Shown here: in pieces, positions 26,718-36,821 of the stretch
How the letters are laid out: the number at the start of each line of letters is the position of its first letter
Numbering within the stretch: position 1 is the first letter of the stretch
Source of the DNA: Paenibacillus sp. FJAT-29882
GTDB taxonomy: Bacteria > Bacillota > Bacilli > Bacillales > DSM-1321
Direction of reading: 5' to 3'
Length of the DNA: 64,000 bases
NCBI RefSeq assembly: GCF_001510645.1
Contig: NZ_LMVB01000001.1
Coordinates: 887,854-951,853, forward strand
Notes under the pieces: generated by a model
Told to the model about the DNA's origin: nothing
The model's input: the letters and a program-made list of their open reading frames with translations, nothing else
Databases searched by the model: none
Translations under genes and position numbers: made by a program

Positions 26718-29120
26718 ATGAGCCAGCAGGATGCGTTGGATCTTTTTTCAGAAGAGAAGAAATTTATGAAAGGTCGGCACTTAGTGACAATTTTTCATAA
26801 TGAGTCAAATTTGTATTCTGTCGTGCGGATTCGCCTCGATGAAACGAATTTGGAATACGACGAGCAAGAAGCTGTTGTAACAGGGTATTTTCCAAAGATT
26901 CATGAGCAGGAAACGTATATTTTTTATGGCACGATGAAGGATCATCCACGGTTTGGCATGCAGTTTCATGTCGAACATTTCAGGAAAGATATGCCGCAGT
27001 CGAAAGAAGGAATCGTCGCTTATTTATCGAGTGATTTGTTTAAAGGGATTGGGAAAAGAACGGCGGAAAGCATTGTCGATACACTTGGCGAGAATGCCAT
27101 TTCGAAAATACTTGCCAATCCGTCACTCTTGGATACGGTTCCGAAATTATCATCTGAAAAAGCGAAAAGCTTCTACGATACATTGATTGAACATCAAGGG
27201 TTGGAACAAGTCATGATTGGGTTGAATCAATATGGATTTGGACCACAGCTTTCGATGAAAATTTATCAAATGTACCAACATGATACGTTGTCGATTTTAC
27301 AAAAGAATCCTTATCAGCTTGTCGAGGATATTGAAGGAATCGGCTTTGGCCGAGCGGATGAACTTGGGTTTCAGCTTGGTATTTCAGGGGGGCATCCTGA
27401 TCGAATTAAAGCAGCCTGTTTGTATACGCTTGATGCCCAATGTCTTCAAGACGGCCATGTGTATATGGAGGCTGAGGATTTACTAGAAGCAGTTAAGAGC
27501 ATGCTTGAAGAAAATAAACGAGATGAAATTGAGTTTACAGCGATTTCTTCGGAAATTGTGAAGCTTGAAGATGAAGGGAAAATCAAAGTCGAGGAGCGTC
27601 GGATTTATCCGCCCTCTTTATATTTCTCAGAAAAAGGTATTGTCACGAATATAAAGAGAATTTTAGCGCAAACCGAGTATGAAGATCAATTTCCTGAATC
27701 TGAATTTTTGCTGGCGCTTGGTGAATTAGAGGAGCGGCTTGGCGTCGATTATGCCCCGGCTCAGAAAGAAGCGATTCAGACGGCGCTTCAGTCGCCGATG
27801 TTGATTTTGACAGGAGGACCGGGAACGGGGAAAACGACAGTTATTAAAGGAATCGTTGAGCTGTATGCAGAGCTCCATGGTGTGTCGATGGACATTCACG
27901 ACTATAAAAAAGAGACTGAACCATTTCCGTTTGTCTTGGCAGCACCGACTGGACGTGCGGCAAAGAGAATGGCAGAATCCACAGGTTTGCCGGCTGTAAC
28001 TATTCATCGGCTTCTCGGTTGGAATGGGAGTGAAGGATTTTCCCATGATGAAGAGAACCCGATTGAAGGGCGAATTGTGATTATTGATGAAATGTCGATG
28101 GTTGACACATGGCTTGCTCATCAGCTGTTAAAAGCTTTACCTGAACATGTACAGCTTATTATGGTTGGAGATGAAGACCAGCTCCCATCGGTTGGTCCCG
28201 GTCAGGTGTTAAAGGATTTACTGGCATCACAATCGGTTCCGATGGTTGGCCTTGAGCAAATTTACCGCCAGGCAGATGGTTCTTCGATTATTGAACTTGC
28301 CCATGAAATTAAGCGAGGAAGATTGCCTGCGAGTTTCAGTCAGCAGCAAAGCGACCGTTCCTTCATCCGCTGTGGCACAGGACAAATCGCCCAAGTTGTT
28401 GAAAAAGTCGTCGCGAATGCCCGTAATAAAGGCTTTACATCAAGAGATATTCAAGTGCTTGCCCCGATGTACCGGGGGCCGGCGGGGATTGATAATCTAA
28501 ACAAAATGCTTCAAGAAGTGTTCAACGGCAATGCTGATGCGAAAAAACGGGAGCTGAAATTTGGCGATGTCGCTTACCGGAGTGGCGACAAAGTATTACA
28601 ACTCGTCAATCAACCTGAAGAAGGCGTCTATAACGGCGATATGGGCGAAATAGTCTCCGTCCTTTTTGCCAAGGAAAATACGGATAACGTCGATAAGTTA
28701 GTCATTTCGTTTGAGGGAATCGAAGTAGTCTATACGCGGCAAGATTTAAATCAAATTACCCATGCTTATTGCTGCTCGATCCATAAATCACAAGGAAGTG
28801 AATTTCCGATTGTGATTTTACCTGTCGTCAAAAGCTATTATCGAATGTTGCGGCGAAATCTATTGTACACGGCGATTACAAGAAGTAAAAATTTCTTGAT
28901 TTTATGCGGGGAAGAAGATGCCTTCCGTCAAGGAATTGAACGCAATAATGAAATGAAGCGCAAAACGACATTGATGCAAAAACTACAAGCAACTGACATG
29001 GAGGAAACTGATACTACAGAGATTATAGAGACTGAAGCAGCAGTCGATCCTTTCGAAATGCTCATGAAGGTTGACCCAATGATTGGCATGGAACACGTTA
29101 CACCATATGATTTTATGTAA
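26718..29120 (+). CDS. recD2: ATP-dependent DNA helicase RecD2
   Basis: ATG 26718, with AAAGGGGGAA upstream, gives 800 residues. The N-terminal region with helix-hairpin-helix-like segments (FKGIGKRTAESIVDTLG; EDIEGIGFGRADELGFQLG) is the extension found in RecD2 but not RecD. The SF1B motor follows: motif I LTGGPGTGKTTVIKG, Ia APTGRAAKRM, II VIIDEMSMVD, III MVGDEDQLPSVGPG and VI LYTAITRSKNFLILCG. There is no RecBC partner. It is involved in DNA repair and fork maintenance, as B. subtilis YrrC. It sits 25 bases after yrrB. Confidence 0.95.
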   Translation: MSQQDALDLFSEEKKFMKGRHLVTIFHNESNLYSVVRIRLDETNLEYDEQEAVVTGYFPKIHEQETYIFYGTMKDHPRFGMQFHVEHFRKDMPQSKEGIVAYLSSDLFKGIGKRTAESIVDTLGENAISKILANPSLLDTVPKLSSEKAKSFYDTLIEHQGLEQVMIGLNQYGFGPQLSMKIYQMYQHDTLSILQKNPYQLVEDIEGIGFGRADELGFQLGISGGHPDRIKAACLYTLDAQCLQDGHVYMEAEDLLEAVKSMLEENKRDEIEFTAISSEIVKLEDEGKIKVEERRIYPPSLYFSEKGIVTNIKRILAQTEYEDQFPESEFLLALGELEERLGVDYAPAQKEAIQTALQSPMLILTGGPGTGKTTVIKGIVELYAELHGVSMDIHDYKKETEPFPFVLAAPTGRAAKRMAESTGLPAVTIHRLLGWNGSEGFSHDEENPIEGRIVIIDEMSMVDTWLAHQLLKALPEHVQLIMVGDEDQLPSVGPGQVLKDLLASQSVPMVGLEQIYRQADGSSIIELAHEIKRGRLPASFSQQQSDRSFIRCGTGQIAQVVEKVVANARNKGFTSRDIQVLAPMYRGPAGIDNLNKMLQEVFNGNADAKKRELKFGDVAYRSGDKVLQLVNQPEEGVYNGDMGEIVSVLFAKENTDNVDKLVISFEGIEVVYTRQDLNQITHAYCCSIHKSQGSEFPIVILPVVKSYYRMLRRNLLYTAITRSKNFLILCGEEDAFRQGIERNNEMKRKTTLMQKLQATDMEETDTTEIIETEAAVDPFEMLMKVDPMIGMEHVTPYDFM

Positions 29121-29129
29121 CCAAACATG

Positions 29130-29198
29130 GAAAACCTTTCAGTTCATCTTTGTTTGTCTAAAGACAAATACTAAAGATGTTCGGAAAGGTTTTCTTTG
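29130..29198 (+). terminator. Terminator of yrrB-recD2
   Basis: GAAAACCTTTC pairs with GAAAGGTTTTC, and inner CATCTTTGT with AAAGATG, around TTGTC/GACAA. A TTTGC tail follows. Confidence 0.8.
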
Positions 29199-29282
29199 CA
29201 TAAGGGTATGTATCATGGAAAAAATGGGCATAATCGTAGCGAATGAAATGTTGAAAGATCATTTCGGTCTATGAAGAGGTAG

Positions 29283-29486
29283 GTGTCCATTTTGGAAATT
29301 AAATGCCCGAATTGTAACAGTAAAGATGTAGGTAAAATCGGTGTCAATCAGTTCTATTGTTGGAATTGTTTCATTGAAATGAGTGTAATGAAAGGGATCA
29401 TTAATACCCATCAAGTCGAGGAGGACGGAAGTTTAAGCTCGTTGGACGACTTGTTTGAAGAAGATGATCGCCGTTTGAGTATGTAA
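29283..29486 (+). CDS. Small zinc-ribbon protein (67 aa)
   Basis: The product carries one four-cysteine zinc ribbon: CPNCNSKDVGKIGVNQFYCWNC (CxxC-x16-CxxC, residues 9-30). An acidic tail follows (EEDGSLSSLDDLFEEDDRR). GAGGTAGGTG precedes the start; GTG 29283 is chosen, with TTG nine bases downstream as an alternative. The ribbon may bind nucleic acid or protein. No family name is certain. It is followed 22 bases on by another tiny gene. Confidence 0.75.
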   Translation: MSILEIKCPNCNSKDVGKIGVNQFYCWNCFIEMSVMKGIINTHQVEEDGSLSSLDDLFEEDDRRLSM

Positions 29487-29508
29487 ACGCGAGAAAAGAG
29501 GTGCAGCA

Positions 29509-29604
29509 ATGAGGAGACGTTCAAAAAGCTTCCTTGGTAACAGTACCGGTATGATGAAAAAATACACGAAAAAGATGCGAAAAAAATTAAAATCGATGCT
29601 TTAA
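29509..29604 (+). CDS. Very small basic protein (31 aa, YrzQ/DUF3918-like)
   Basis: ATG 29509 has AGAGGTG 6 bases upstream. The 31-residue product is extremely basic: MRRRSKSFLGNSTGMMKKY, then TKKMRKKLKSML. It resembles the short DUF3918/YrzQ-type proteins found near recD2 in Bacilli, though from memory only. It shares a transcript with the zinc-ribbon gene and a terminator follows 22 bases after the stop. Confidence 0.6.
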   Translation: MRRRSKSFLGNSTGMMKKYTKKMRKKLKSML

Positions 29605-29626
29605 TAGGAAAGCCCCGTTGGATCAA

Positions 29627-29657
29627 ACACACAGTTTTTTAACTGTGTGTTTTTTTG
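29627..29657 (+). terminator. Terminator
   Basis: ACACACAGTT/AACTGTGTGT stem with a 4-base loop and TTTTTT tail. Confidence 0.9.
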
Positions 29658-29747
29658 ATTTAGAAGTAAATGGGCGGATATTGGGGATAATGTAAAGAGC
29701 ATTTAGCTAAAAATTTGTATAGAAAAACATAAAAAAGGGTGAAAAGA

Positions 29748-31055
29748 ATGAAAGAACTTACAGTTTCAACAGTAGGGGAACTTGTAAATGCAGTGGACAA
29801 TCAAGCGATTGAAGTGATTCGAGTAAAAGGAAGGATAAAGGAGAGCCCTTCCATACATTTGTCACCAGGACAACAATTAGTTGGTGAAGCCGATTCGCTT
29901 ATTGAATTTAAAAGAGGCGTAGACGGTATTGAGGTAAGTCGGGATAATAGTATTGATGGAATAACTTGTATTGTTGAACCTAGCCGTCGGGCAATACTAA
30001 ACCGTTCGGATGTAGAATCACTCGGAACTTTGGAACTAAGGAATGTAAAAACAATTGGGCAAATTCAACTTATTGCTACTGGATCTGTACGATCCGGGCA
30101 TGTCGTTGCTCAGAATGTGGAAGTAATCGAAGCAGATACGAGAGATCGGCAGGAGCGACCCAATGGGTTTGGTGTGTATGTCTTGCAGGGAGCCTTCACA
30201 TTATGGAATCAACAAACTGACTCAAACGTGACCATCTCCGCTCATCTTTTAGGTCTGAAAGCTGGTAGTGACAAAAAACCGGTACAAGGAAGTGGCATAT
30301 TTATTAGTGGGGCTGGTGATGTAGGCGGAAGGCTCGAAGTGGATATACTGGAAACGGGTGAGATACACTCAAATGGTGGAATTAAACAAGGTACGCCCGA
30401 TCTTATTACAGGTGGTGTTTTTGTCGTATACAGTGCTCATGTGAAAAAGGTTGTAAATCGCGGTCCAGTGACGACATATGGTGTCAATGATATGGTGTTA
30501 GATAACTGGGGAATCGTGAAAGAATGGGTGGCAGAAGACCGAATAACGTCTCATGGACCAAGTGGGATTGGTTTTGTCAACTTTAACGAAATCGGGACGC
30601 TTCGTGTTCTTAGTGATATTGAGACTCGTGGGGTTGGTGCTCGGGGATTTAATTTATATGATGGTAGTCTAAAGCATGCAGAATTTAAACGGATTATTAC
30701 ACATGCAAATGCTTCAGTAGGGATTCAAGTCAGTCGACCTTTAGGATCGTTAATCGTCCATGAAGATATTGAAACGTTTGGAAGGGAAGGAGAATCCTTA
30801 GTAAAGGGAGTCATCACGCAACTATCTGCCGATGGGTTAAGTGTCAAAGAAGGCGGAAAAATCGATAAAGTTGAAATTGGTGGAAGAATTGTTACAAATG
30901 GGTCTAACGTTCGAAGTCTTCACGTACAAGGCGAAATAAATCACCTTACTGTTAATGGTGGGATTTTCGCAAAAGGATCTGGAGCGAAGGCAGTATTCGT
31001 TGAAAATGGTAGCGTGCCATTAAGCGGTATAGAACTATATGAAGCAACAAAATAA
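29748..31055 (+). CDS. Unknown protein with 25-residue repeats, predicted beta-solenoid (435 aa)
   Basis: ATG 29748 with AAAGGGTG upstream gives 435 residues with no signal peptide or membrane segment. From residue 241 the sequence falls into turns of exactly 25 residues, each starting (I/V)-x-T/S-x-G: VTTYG (241), ITSHG (266), IETRG (291), IITHA (316), IETFG (341, with a 15-residue insertion), IVTNG (381) and IFAKG (406). Alternating hydrophobic residues and frequent Gly/Asn at turns point to a right-handed parallel beta-helix or similar solenoid. No catalytic motif is obvious. I recognise no family. It interrupts the usual order between recD2 and the AI-2E permease. Confidence 0.65.
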   Translation: MKELTVSTVGELVNAVDNQAIEVIRVKGRIKESPSIHLSPGQQLVGEADSLIEFKRGVDGIEVSRDNSIDGITCIVEPSRRAILNRSDVESLGTLELRNVKTIGQIQLIATGSVRSGHVVAQNVEVIEADTRDRQERPNGFGVYVLQGAFTLWNQQTDSNVTISAHLLGLKAGSDKKPVQGSGIFISGAGDVGGRLEVDILETGEIHSNGGIKQGTPDLITGGVFVVYSAHVKKVVNRGPVTTYGVNDMVLDNWGIVKEWVAEDRITSHGPSGIGFVNFNEIGTLRVLSDIETRGVGARGFNLYDGSLKHAEFKRIITHANASVGIQVSRPLGSLIVHEDIETFGREGESLVKGVITQLSADGLSVKEGGKIDKVEIGGRIVTNGSNVRSLHVQGEINHLTVNGGIFAKGSGAKAVFVENGSVPLSGIELYEATK

Positions 31056-31100
31056 AGGGAATATATATAAAGTACATCTGGTGAATTTTATTTTTTGGCT

Positions 31101-31123
31101 AACCTGTTTTAAATAAACAGGTT
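31101..31123. repeat. Hairpin between solenoid gene and AI-2E permease
   Basis: AACCTGTTT/AAACAGGTT stem with a 5-base loop. A T-run precedes it rather than follows, so it would work as a terminator only for minus-strand transcription. Confidence 0.4.
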
Positions 31124-31198
31124 ATGTGGTAAACCCAAAATCAAATATACATATTTTACTCCTCAAACACGAACACTACTAGTCGTGAGGTGAGGTGT

Positions 31199-32269
31199 AT
31201 GAACATTCGAATGAAGTGGTTTTATCGACTGGGATTTCTGTTGCTATTATTTATTGTTTTATATATTTTTATGAAGCTCAAGCCGATGTGGGCACCGATT
31301 GTAGGCGTTGGGATGAAGGTGCTTATTCCCTTTTTAATTGCGGCGTTTATTAGTTATCTCTTGCACCCAGTAGTGGAGCTTTTGCATAAAAAGGGGATGA
31401 AGCGAGGGCTTTCCATTGTCATTATCTATTTATTGTTCTTTGGCGGGTTTGGTTTTGCTGTGTACAAAGGAATTCCGATCATGACCGAACAAATCAGAGA
31501 GTTATCTGAGAATGCGCCACAAGCAGCGGAGCAATATCGGGATTGGACAGACTGGATTGGTCGTAAGACGGAGGATTGGCCCTTTGGCATTCATGAGCGA
31601 TTAGATGCTACTATCCTCAAGATTGAAGGTAAATTGGAATCGTTGATGGATACAATCATGAGCTATTCGATGAAGCTATTTGATTTTGTGTTATTAATTG
31701 CTCTAATCCCATTTATTGCTTTTTATATTGTGAAAGATTATGATGCATTGAAAAAAATGACACGATATTTAACACCGCGAAAATGGCGCAACCAAGGGAT
31801 TGCTTTTTTAAAAGATATCGACGTTTCGCTAGGTGGCTATATTCGCGGACAAATCATCGTGTGTGCGGCAATCGGTGGTATTTCTTCACTGCTGTTTTGG
31901 ATTGTTGGGATGAAATACCCATTGCTTCTAGGTGCGCTTATTGGGATTACGAATATTATTCCGTATTTCGGTCCGATTTTCGGTGCGATTCCGGCGGCGT
32001 TGATTGCGGCTTCTATTTCTGTAAAAATGATTATGATCGTCGTTGTCATTGTCTTGGTGCTACAATTTTTAGAAGGAAATATCCTTTCACCGCTTATTAT
32101 TGGAAAAAGCTTGCATATGCACCCGATCTTTATTATGTTTGCGCTATTGGTTGGTGGTGAAGTAGGAGGTGTGATCGGGTTAATCATTGCGGTTCCTATT
32201 CTTGCTGTCGTAAAAGTATCTGTCATTCATGCACGGATACATTTTAAAAATAACCCATCCACCGATTAA
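31199..32269 (+). CDS. yrrI: AI-2E family transporter (YrrI-like permease)
   Basis: ATG 31199 with GAGGTGAGGTG upstream gives a 356-residue membrane protein with about eight helices. The family pattern is visible: an early FLIAAFISYLLHPVVELLHKKGMKRGLSIVIIYLLFF, a charged central helix, DVSLGGYIRGQIIVCAAIGGIS and the late LIGITNIIPYFGPIFGAIPAALIA. AI-2E proteins include sodium/proton antiporters and proposed signal exporters; the substrate is unknown here. As in B. subtilis it lies just upstream of the alaS leader. Confidence 0.88.
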   Translation: MNIRMKWFYRLGFLLLLFIVLYIFMKLKPMWAPIVGVGMKVLIPFLIAAFISYLLHPVVELLHKKGMKRGLSIVIIYLLFFGGFGFAVYKGIPIMTEQIRELSENAPQAAEQYRDWTDWIGRKTEDWPFGIHERLDATILKIEGKLESLMDTIMSYSMKLFDFVLLIALIPFIAFYIVKDYDALKKMTRYLTPRKWRNQGIAFLKDIDVSLGGYIRGQIIVCAAIGGISSLLFWIVGMKYPLLLGALIGITNIIPYFGPIFGAIPAALIAASISVKMIMIVVVIVLVLQFLEGNILSPLIIGKSLHMHPIFIMFALLVGGEVGGVIGLIIAVPILAVVKVSVIHARIHFKNNPSTD

Positions 32270-32344
32270 AAATGGTGGTATCGGCAGGTATCCATTGACA
32301 AATGAAAATCTTGTGAATATAATCCAATACATATGCTTTATTTT

Positions 32345-32590
32345 TACACGAGAACTCGTTGAAGGAACAAGTACGCTGTAGCCCTTCTTAAAGAGAGGCA
32401 GTCCCCATGGCTGAAAGGGACGCCAGAATGAAGAACAGTGGAAAGCTAGTCCGGAGTGCAGTTAATTCCTGCCGTATGCCGCGTTAAGGCGTTGATTGAG
32501 GTGATGAGTGGCGTATTTGCACTCATAATCAGGGTGGTACCGCGAGCAAACTCTCGTCCCTGTCAGGGATTAGGGTTTTTTTTGTGTCCA
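32345..32590 (+). ncRNA. T-box leader of alaS (tRNA-Ala sensing riboswitch)
   Basis: The leader contains the invariant T-box AGGGTGGTACCGCG (32531-32544), the AGAGAG bulge of stem I near 32391 and a Rho-independent terminator (TCCCTG/CAGGGA, then TTTTTTTT) at 32557-32582. The candidate specifier is GCU (Ala) at 32445-32447, in GGAAAGCTAGTCCGGAGT, placed as in other T-boxes just after the GAA and before the closing stem. Uncharged tRNA-Ala should pair with both sites, stabilise the antiterminator and allow transcription of alaS. Confidence 0.92.
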
Positions 32591-32651
32591 AAAAAGGGTA
32601 AAACAAGGTGTTTACGTAGTACGAAATAACTAATATTTAGGGTGTCTAAGC

Positions 32652-32716
32652 TAAGGGGCAGATCTCGCAACAATTAAATACGTATACACGAAATACTGAT
32701 TTAGAGTGCTTAGGTC
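32652..32716. repeat. Decayed family A repeat (A11)
   Basis: AAGGGGCAGATCTCGCAAC...TTAGGTCAGACCTG keeps both arms of family A, with several mismatches, between the T-box terminator and alaS. As a hairpin it lies inside the alaS mRNA leader. Confidence 0.5.
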
Positions 32717-32757
32717 AGACCTGATAAGACGCTTTTTAAAAATAAGGAGGAAATAGC

Positions 32758-35397
32758 ATGAAGAACTTAACAGGCGCGCAAATCCGTCAATTGTATTTAG
32801 ATTTCTTTAAAGAAAAAGGTCATTCCGTTGAACCTAGTGCATCACTTGTGCCACATGAAGATCCAACATTGCTTTGGATTAATTCAGGTGTAGCTACGTT
32901 GAAAAAATATTTTGATGGTCGTGTGATTCCAGAAAATCCACGGATTACGAATGCACAAAAAGCGATTCGGACGAATGATATTGAAAACGTCGGAAAAACG
33001 GCACGTCACCATACGTTTTTTGAAATGCTTGGGAACTTCTCAATTGGCGAATATTTCAAGGAAGAAGCGATCACATGGGCATGGGAATTTTTGACGGATG
33101 AGAAATGGATTGGTTTTGATCCGGAAAAATTAGCTGTGACGATCCATCCTGAAGATGAAGAGGCGTTTGAGCTTTGGAATAAAAAAATTGGTATTCCAGC
33201 TGAGCGCATTATCCGTCTTAAAGAAAATTTCTGGGATATCGGCGAAGGTCCAAGTGGCCCGAATACAGAGATTTTCTATGATCGCGGACCTGAATATGGT
33301 GATGACCCGAATGATCCTGAACTTTATCCAGGCGGCGAAAACGAACGCCATCTTGAGGTGTGGAACTTAGTGTTCTCCCAATTCAACCACAATCCTGATG
33401 GTAGCTACACACCACTACCAAAGAAAAATATTGATACCGGAATGGGCCTTGAACGGATGGCTTCCGTTGTCCAAGACGTGCCAACGAACTATGATACAGA
33501 TTTGTTCATGCCAATTATCCGTGCGGTTGAAGAAATTTCTGACGTGAAATATCGTACTGATGTAGAAAAAGATGTTGCATTTAAAGTCATTGCCGACCAT
33601 ATTCGTACTGTAGCATTTGCTGTCGGTGACGGAGCACTTCCTTCAAATGAGGGACGTGGATATGTATTGCGTCGCTTGCTACGCCGTGCTGTACGTTATG
33701 CGAAACAAATTAATATTAATCGACCATTTATGTTCGAGCTTGTTCCTGTTGTCGGTGAGGTTATGTATGATTTTTACCCGGAAGTGACAGATAAAGCGGA
33801 ATTCATTGCGAAAGTTGTGAAAAACGAAGAAGAACGTTTCCATGAGACATTGCATGATGGCTTATCAATTCTTGCTGATGTGATTGAAAAAGCGAAGAAT
33901 TCTGGCAGCACAATCATCCCAGGGGCTGACGTATTCCGTCTTTATGATACATATGGCTTCCCGGTTGAATTAACGGAAGAATATGCGGAAGAACAGGGGA
34001 TGACGGTTGACCAAGCTGGCTTTGATACAGAAATGGAAGCTCAGCGAAAACGTGCACGCTCTGCACGTCAAGATGTCGATTCGATGCAGATCCAAGGTGG
34101 AGCGCTTGGCGACATTAAAGTAGAGAGTAAATTTGTCGGCTATGATGAGCAAGAAACAGAAGGACAAGTGCTTGCAATCGTTAAAGATGGCGACCTTATA
34201 ACCGAAGCGCATGAAGGGGAAGAAGTTCAAGTCATTTTGAGCCAAACGAGCTTCTATGCTGAAAGCGGCGGACAAATTGCAGATAAAGGGATTATCGTTA
34301 ACGAAGACGTAAAATTGAATGTGTTAGACGTTCAAAAAGCACCAAATGGTCAAAATCTGCACAGAGTGACGGTTGAAGCTGGAACATTAACACAAGATGC
34401 AAATGTGATTACAGTTGTGGATGCTGATAATCGTAGCCAAATTATTAAAAATCATACAGCGACCCACCTATTGCATCAAGCGTTAAAAGATGTGTTAGGA
34501 ACTCATGTAAACCAAGCGGGGTCCCTTGTGGAACCAGACCGTCTGCGTTTTGACTTCTCTCATTTTGGGCAAATCACAGCAGAAGAGCTTGAGCAAATTG
34601 AGGCAATCGTAAATGAGAAGATTTGGAAAAGTATCGCTGTAAATATTGACTACAAAAACATTGAAGAAGCAAAAGAGATGGGCGCAATGGCATTGTTCGG
34701 CGAGAAATACGGTAAAATCGTTCGTGTCGTTCAAGTTGGCGATTATAGCCTAGAGCTTTGCGGCGGGTGCCATGTTCCGAACACGGCTGTTATCGGCTTG
34801 TTCAAAATTGTCTCTGAAAGTGGAATTGGTGCAGGAACTCGTCGTATCGAAGCAGTCACTGGAGCGGGTGCCTATAAACTAATGGCTGATCAAATTGGTG
34901 TCTTAAAAGAAGCGGCTGCCAAATTAAAAACGAATCTAAAAGAAGTTCCAGCTCGAATCGAATCGGTTTTAACTGAAGTGAAAGAGCTACAACGTGAAAA
35001 CGAGAGCTTAGCGACTAAACTTGGCAATATTGAAGCAGGAAATCTTGTTTCACAAGTGAAAGAAGTAAATGGCGTTAAAATTCTTACGGCAAATGTGCAA
35101 GCGACAGATATGAATAATCTTCGGACAATGGCAGATGAATTGAAACAGAAGCTAGAATCCGTTATTATCGTGTTAGGTTCAGCACAAGGAGATAAGGTCA
35201 ACTTGATTGCTGCGGTCACGAAGGACTATATTGATCAAGGCTATCATGCTGGTAAATTGCTGAAAGAAGTAGCGGGCATTTGCGGCGGTGGCGGCGGCGG
35301 TCGTCCAGATATGGCACAAGCTGGTGGAAAAAATCCGGCAAAATTGAATGAAGCGCTAAGTTTTGTGGAAGAATGGGTAAAATCCGTTTCATTATAA
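32758..35397 (+). CDS. alaS: Alanyl-tRNA synthetase
   Basis: The 879-residue enzyme charges tRNA-Ala. It begins [19 protein letters not shown], has the class II catalytic core ([36 protein letters not shown]), the editing domain zinc ligands HTATHLLH and CGGCHV, and the C-terminal Gly-rich stretch [16 protein letters not shown]. The length matches the family. AAGGAGG lies 8 bases upstream of the ATG. Expression is set by the T-box leader. ireB follows after 75 bases. Confidence 0.98.
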   Translation: MKNLTGAQIRQLYLDFFKEKGHSVEPSASLVPHEDPTLLWINSGVATLKKYFDGRVIPENPRITNAQKAIRTNDIENVGKTARHHTFFEMLGNFSIGEYFKEEAITWAWEFLTDEKWIGFDPEKLAVTIHPEDEEAFELWNKKIGIPAERIIRLKENFWDIGEGPSGPNTEIFYDRGPEYGDDPNDPELYPGGENERHLEVWNLVFSQFNHNPDGSYTPLPKKNIDTGMGLERMASVVQDVPTNYDTDLFMPIIRAVEEISDVKYRTDVEKDVAFKVIADHIRTVAFAVGDGALPSNEGRGYVLRRLLRRAVRYAKQININRPFMFELVPVVGEVMYDFYPEVTDKAEFIAKVVKNEEERFHETLHDGLSILADVIEKAKNSGSTIIPGADVFRLYDTYGFPVELTEEYAEEQGMTVDQAGFDTEMEAQRKRARSARQDVDSMQIQGGALGDIKVESKFVGYDEQETEGQVLAIVKDGDLITEAHEGEEVQVILSQTSFYAESGGQIADKGIIVNEDVKLNVLDVQKAPNGQNLHRVTVEAGTLTQDANVITVVDADNRSQIIKNHTATHLLHQALKDVLGTHVNQAGSLVEPDRLRFDFSHFGQITAEELEQIEAIVNEKIWKSIAVNIDYKNIEEAKEMGAMALFGEKYGKIVRVVQVGDYSLELCGGCHVPNTAVIGLFKIVSESGIGAGTRRIEAVTGAGAYKLMADQIGVLKEAAAKLKTNLKEVPARIESVLTEVKELQRENESLATKLGNIEAGNLVSQVKEVNGVKILTANVQATDMNNLRTMADELKQKLESVIIVLGSAQGDKVNLIAAVTKDYIDQGYHAGKLLKEVAGICGGGGGGRPDMAQAGGKNPAKLNEALSFVEEWVKSVSL

Positions 35398-35472
35398 ATC
35401 TGACTAGTGTACAATGTATGTATCCATGGAAACCCGTTCGGAAATATGGAATGTTGAAAAGAGGTGCAGGAC

Positions 35473-35742
35473 ATGAGTTCGTTTGATAAAACCATGAAAT
35501 TCAACTTTCCGGAAGAGCCCTTTGAGAGAGATGTGCAAGAGGTATTATTCCAAGTCTACGGTGCACTTCAGGAAAAAGGCTATAATCCAATTAACCAAAT
35601 CGTCGGTTACCTGCTTTCCGGTGACCCAGCCTATATCCCGCGCCATCAGGATGCGAGGAATATCATTCGGAAGCTTGAGCGTGACGAGATTATTGAGGAA
35701 TTGGTAAAATCATACTTAAAACAACATCGTGAGGGTCGTTAA
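35473..35742 (+). CDS. ireB: IreB family regulatory phosphoprotein (YrzL)
   Basis: The 89-residue protein [16 protein letters not shown]...[45 protein letters not shown] is the UPF0297/IreB family, nearly identical in its core to B. subtilis YrzL. In Enterococcus, IreB is phosphorylated on threonine by the PASTA kinase IreK and influences cephalosporin resistance. ATG 35473 (GAGGTG upstream) is preferred over the in-frame GTG nine bases earlier. Its stop overlaps the next start by one base. Confidence 0.95.
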   Translation: MSSFDKTMKFNFPEEPFERDVQEVLFQVYGALQEKGYNPINQIVGYLLSGDPAYIPRHQDARNIIRKLERDEIIEELVKSYLKQHREGR

Positions 35743-36164
35743 TGCGTACAATGGGGCTTGATTTAGGTTCGAAAACCCTTGGTGTTGCGATCAGCGACGC
35801 AATGGGTTGGACCGCACAAGGAATAGAAACGATTAAGATTAATGAGGCCCAAAAGGACTTTGGCTTAAAACGACTTGGACAACTTATTGAAGAGTACGAG
35901 GTTTCTGCAATTGTTATTGGATTTCCAAAAAACATGAACGGAACGATCGGACCGAGAGGCGAAGCGAGTCAAGCATTCGAAAAGCGCCTCGAAGATAAGT
36001 TCAAGCTGCCAACTCACCTTTGGGATGAACGGCTATCCACAATGGCTGCAGAACGCGTTTTACTTGAAGCAGATGTGAGCCGAAGTAAACGGAAGCAGGT
36101 CATTGACAAAATGGCTGCCGTCATGATTCTTCAAGGCTTTTTAGACAGACAAACAAATTTATAA
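35742..36164 (+). CDS. ruvX: YqgF/RuvX family Holliday junction resolvase-like nuclease (YrrK)
   Basis: The 140-residue protein has the RNase H-like fold: [19 protein letters not shown] with the first acidic residue, the strand [20 protein letters not shown] and the [12 protein letters not shown] motif, then a late Asp in [14 protein letters not shown]. Family members process the 5' end of pre-16S rRNA or cut branched DNA. It is translationally coupled to ireB. Confidence 0.95.
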   Translation: MRTMGLDLGSKTLGVAISDAMGWTAQGIETIKINEAQKDFGLKRLGQLIEEYEVSAIVIGFPKNMNGTIGPRGEASQAFEKRLEDKFKLPTHLWDERLSTMAAERVLLEADVSRSKRKQVIDKMAAVMILQGFLDRQTNL

Positions 36165-36178
36165 AGAGGTGCATACAA

Positions 36179-36469
36179 ATGGAACATGGTGAAAATAACA
36201 TTACAATTGTAGATGAAAACGGAAACGAACAGCTTTGCGAGGTATTATTCACATTTGATTCTGAGCAATTTAACAAATCATATGTCCTTTACTACCCAAT
36301 CTCAGCTGAAGACGACGAAGATGAAGAAATAGAAATTCATGCGTCTTCTTTCGTACCAAGTGAAGACAATAAAGACGGTGAACTATCCCCAGTTGAAACA
36401 GAAGAAGAGTGGGATGTAATCGAAGAAATGCTTTCTGCATTCCTTGATGAAGAAGGCGACGAAGACTGA
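36179..36469 (+). CDS. yrzB: DUF1292 family acidic protein (YrzB)
   Basis: The 96-residue product is very acidic, with [28 protein letters not shown] and runs of Asp/Glu, and ends in an acidic amphipathic helix. This is the DUF1292/UPF0473 family, always found after ruvX in Bacilli. Function is unknown. GAGGTG precedes the ATG. A strong terminator closes the alaS-ireB-ruvX-yrzB group. Confidence 0.93.
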   Translation: MEHGENNITIVDENGNEQLCEVLFTFDSEQFNKSYVLYYPISAEDDEDEEIEIHASSFVPSEDNKDGELSPVETEEEWDVIEEMLSAFLDEEGDED

Positions 36470-36492
36470 TCTAATTGATCGCTTATCTATCT

Positions 36493-36534
36493 AAAAGAGG
36501 TTGTCCCGTTATTATGGGATAGCCTCTTTTTTTA
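36493..36534 (+). terminator. Terminator of the alaS-yrzB group
   Basis: AAAAGAGGTTGTCCC/GGGATAGCCTCTTTTTTT hairpin, 24 bases after yrzB. Confidence 0.9.
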
Positions 36535-36537
36535 TGG

Positions 36538-36712
36538 ACATGGGGCGGGGCTTCGCGATTCACTAATATAGGCAATCTACCATGTCGATTTACTTCCTTT
36601 ATGAAGAAAACACTCCAAAATTCAGCTCCGCATCGCCACCATTGTGATTAGGCGAGTATAGCGGTGCTGAATCCTTCATGGTAAATGGTGACGTTTTAAC
36701 GTCGTATTTGTT
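36538..36712 (+). repeat. Family B repeat, copy B2
   Basis: Homologous along its length to B1: ACATGGGGCGGGGCTTCGCG, CTAATATAG, GCCACCATTGTGATTAGGCGAG, GAATCCTTCATGGTAAATGG and the last hairpin GACGTT-TT-AACGTC. Relative to B1 (GGCGTT-TT-AACGCC) both sides of one base pair have changed together. Confidence 0.8.
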
Positions 36713-36821
36713 TTATATAATATTTTACAATATAATTCTGTATTTATTAGCGAATTTTAGTATAATAAGTCGGAGTGTAGTGTTTACCTTTAAAAAAATA
36801 TCCGTTTTTTTAATAAATTTT

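Noticed and set aside
29215-29274. 19-residue frame MEKMGIIVANEMLKDHFGL before the zinc-ribbon gene
   Set aside because: It has no proper ribosome-binding site and lies in the terminator-to-gene gap; too short to support.
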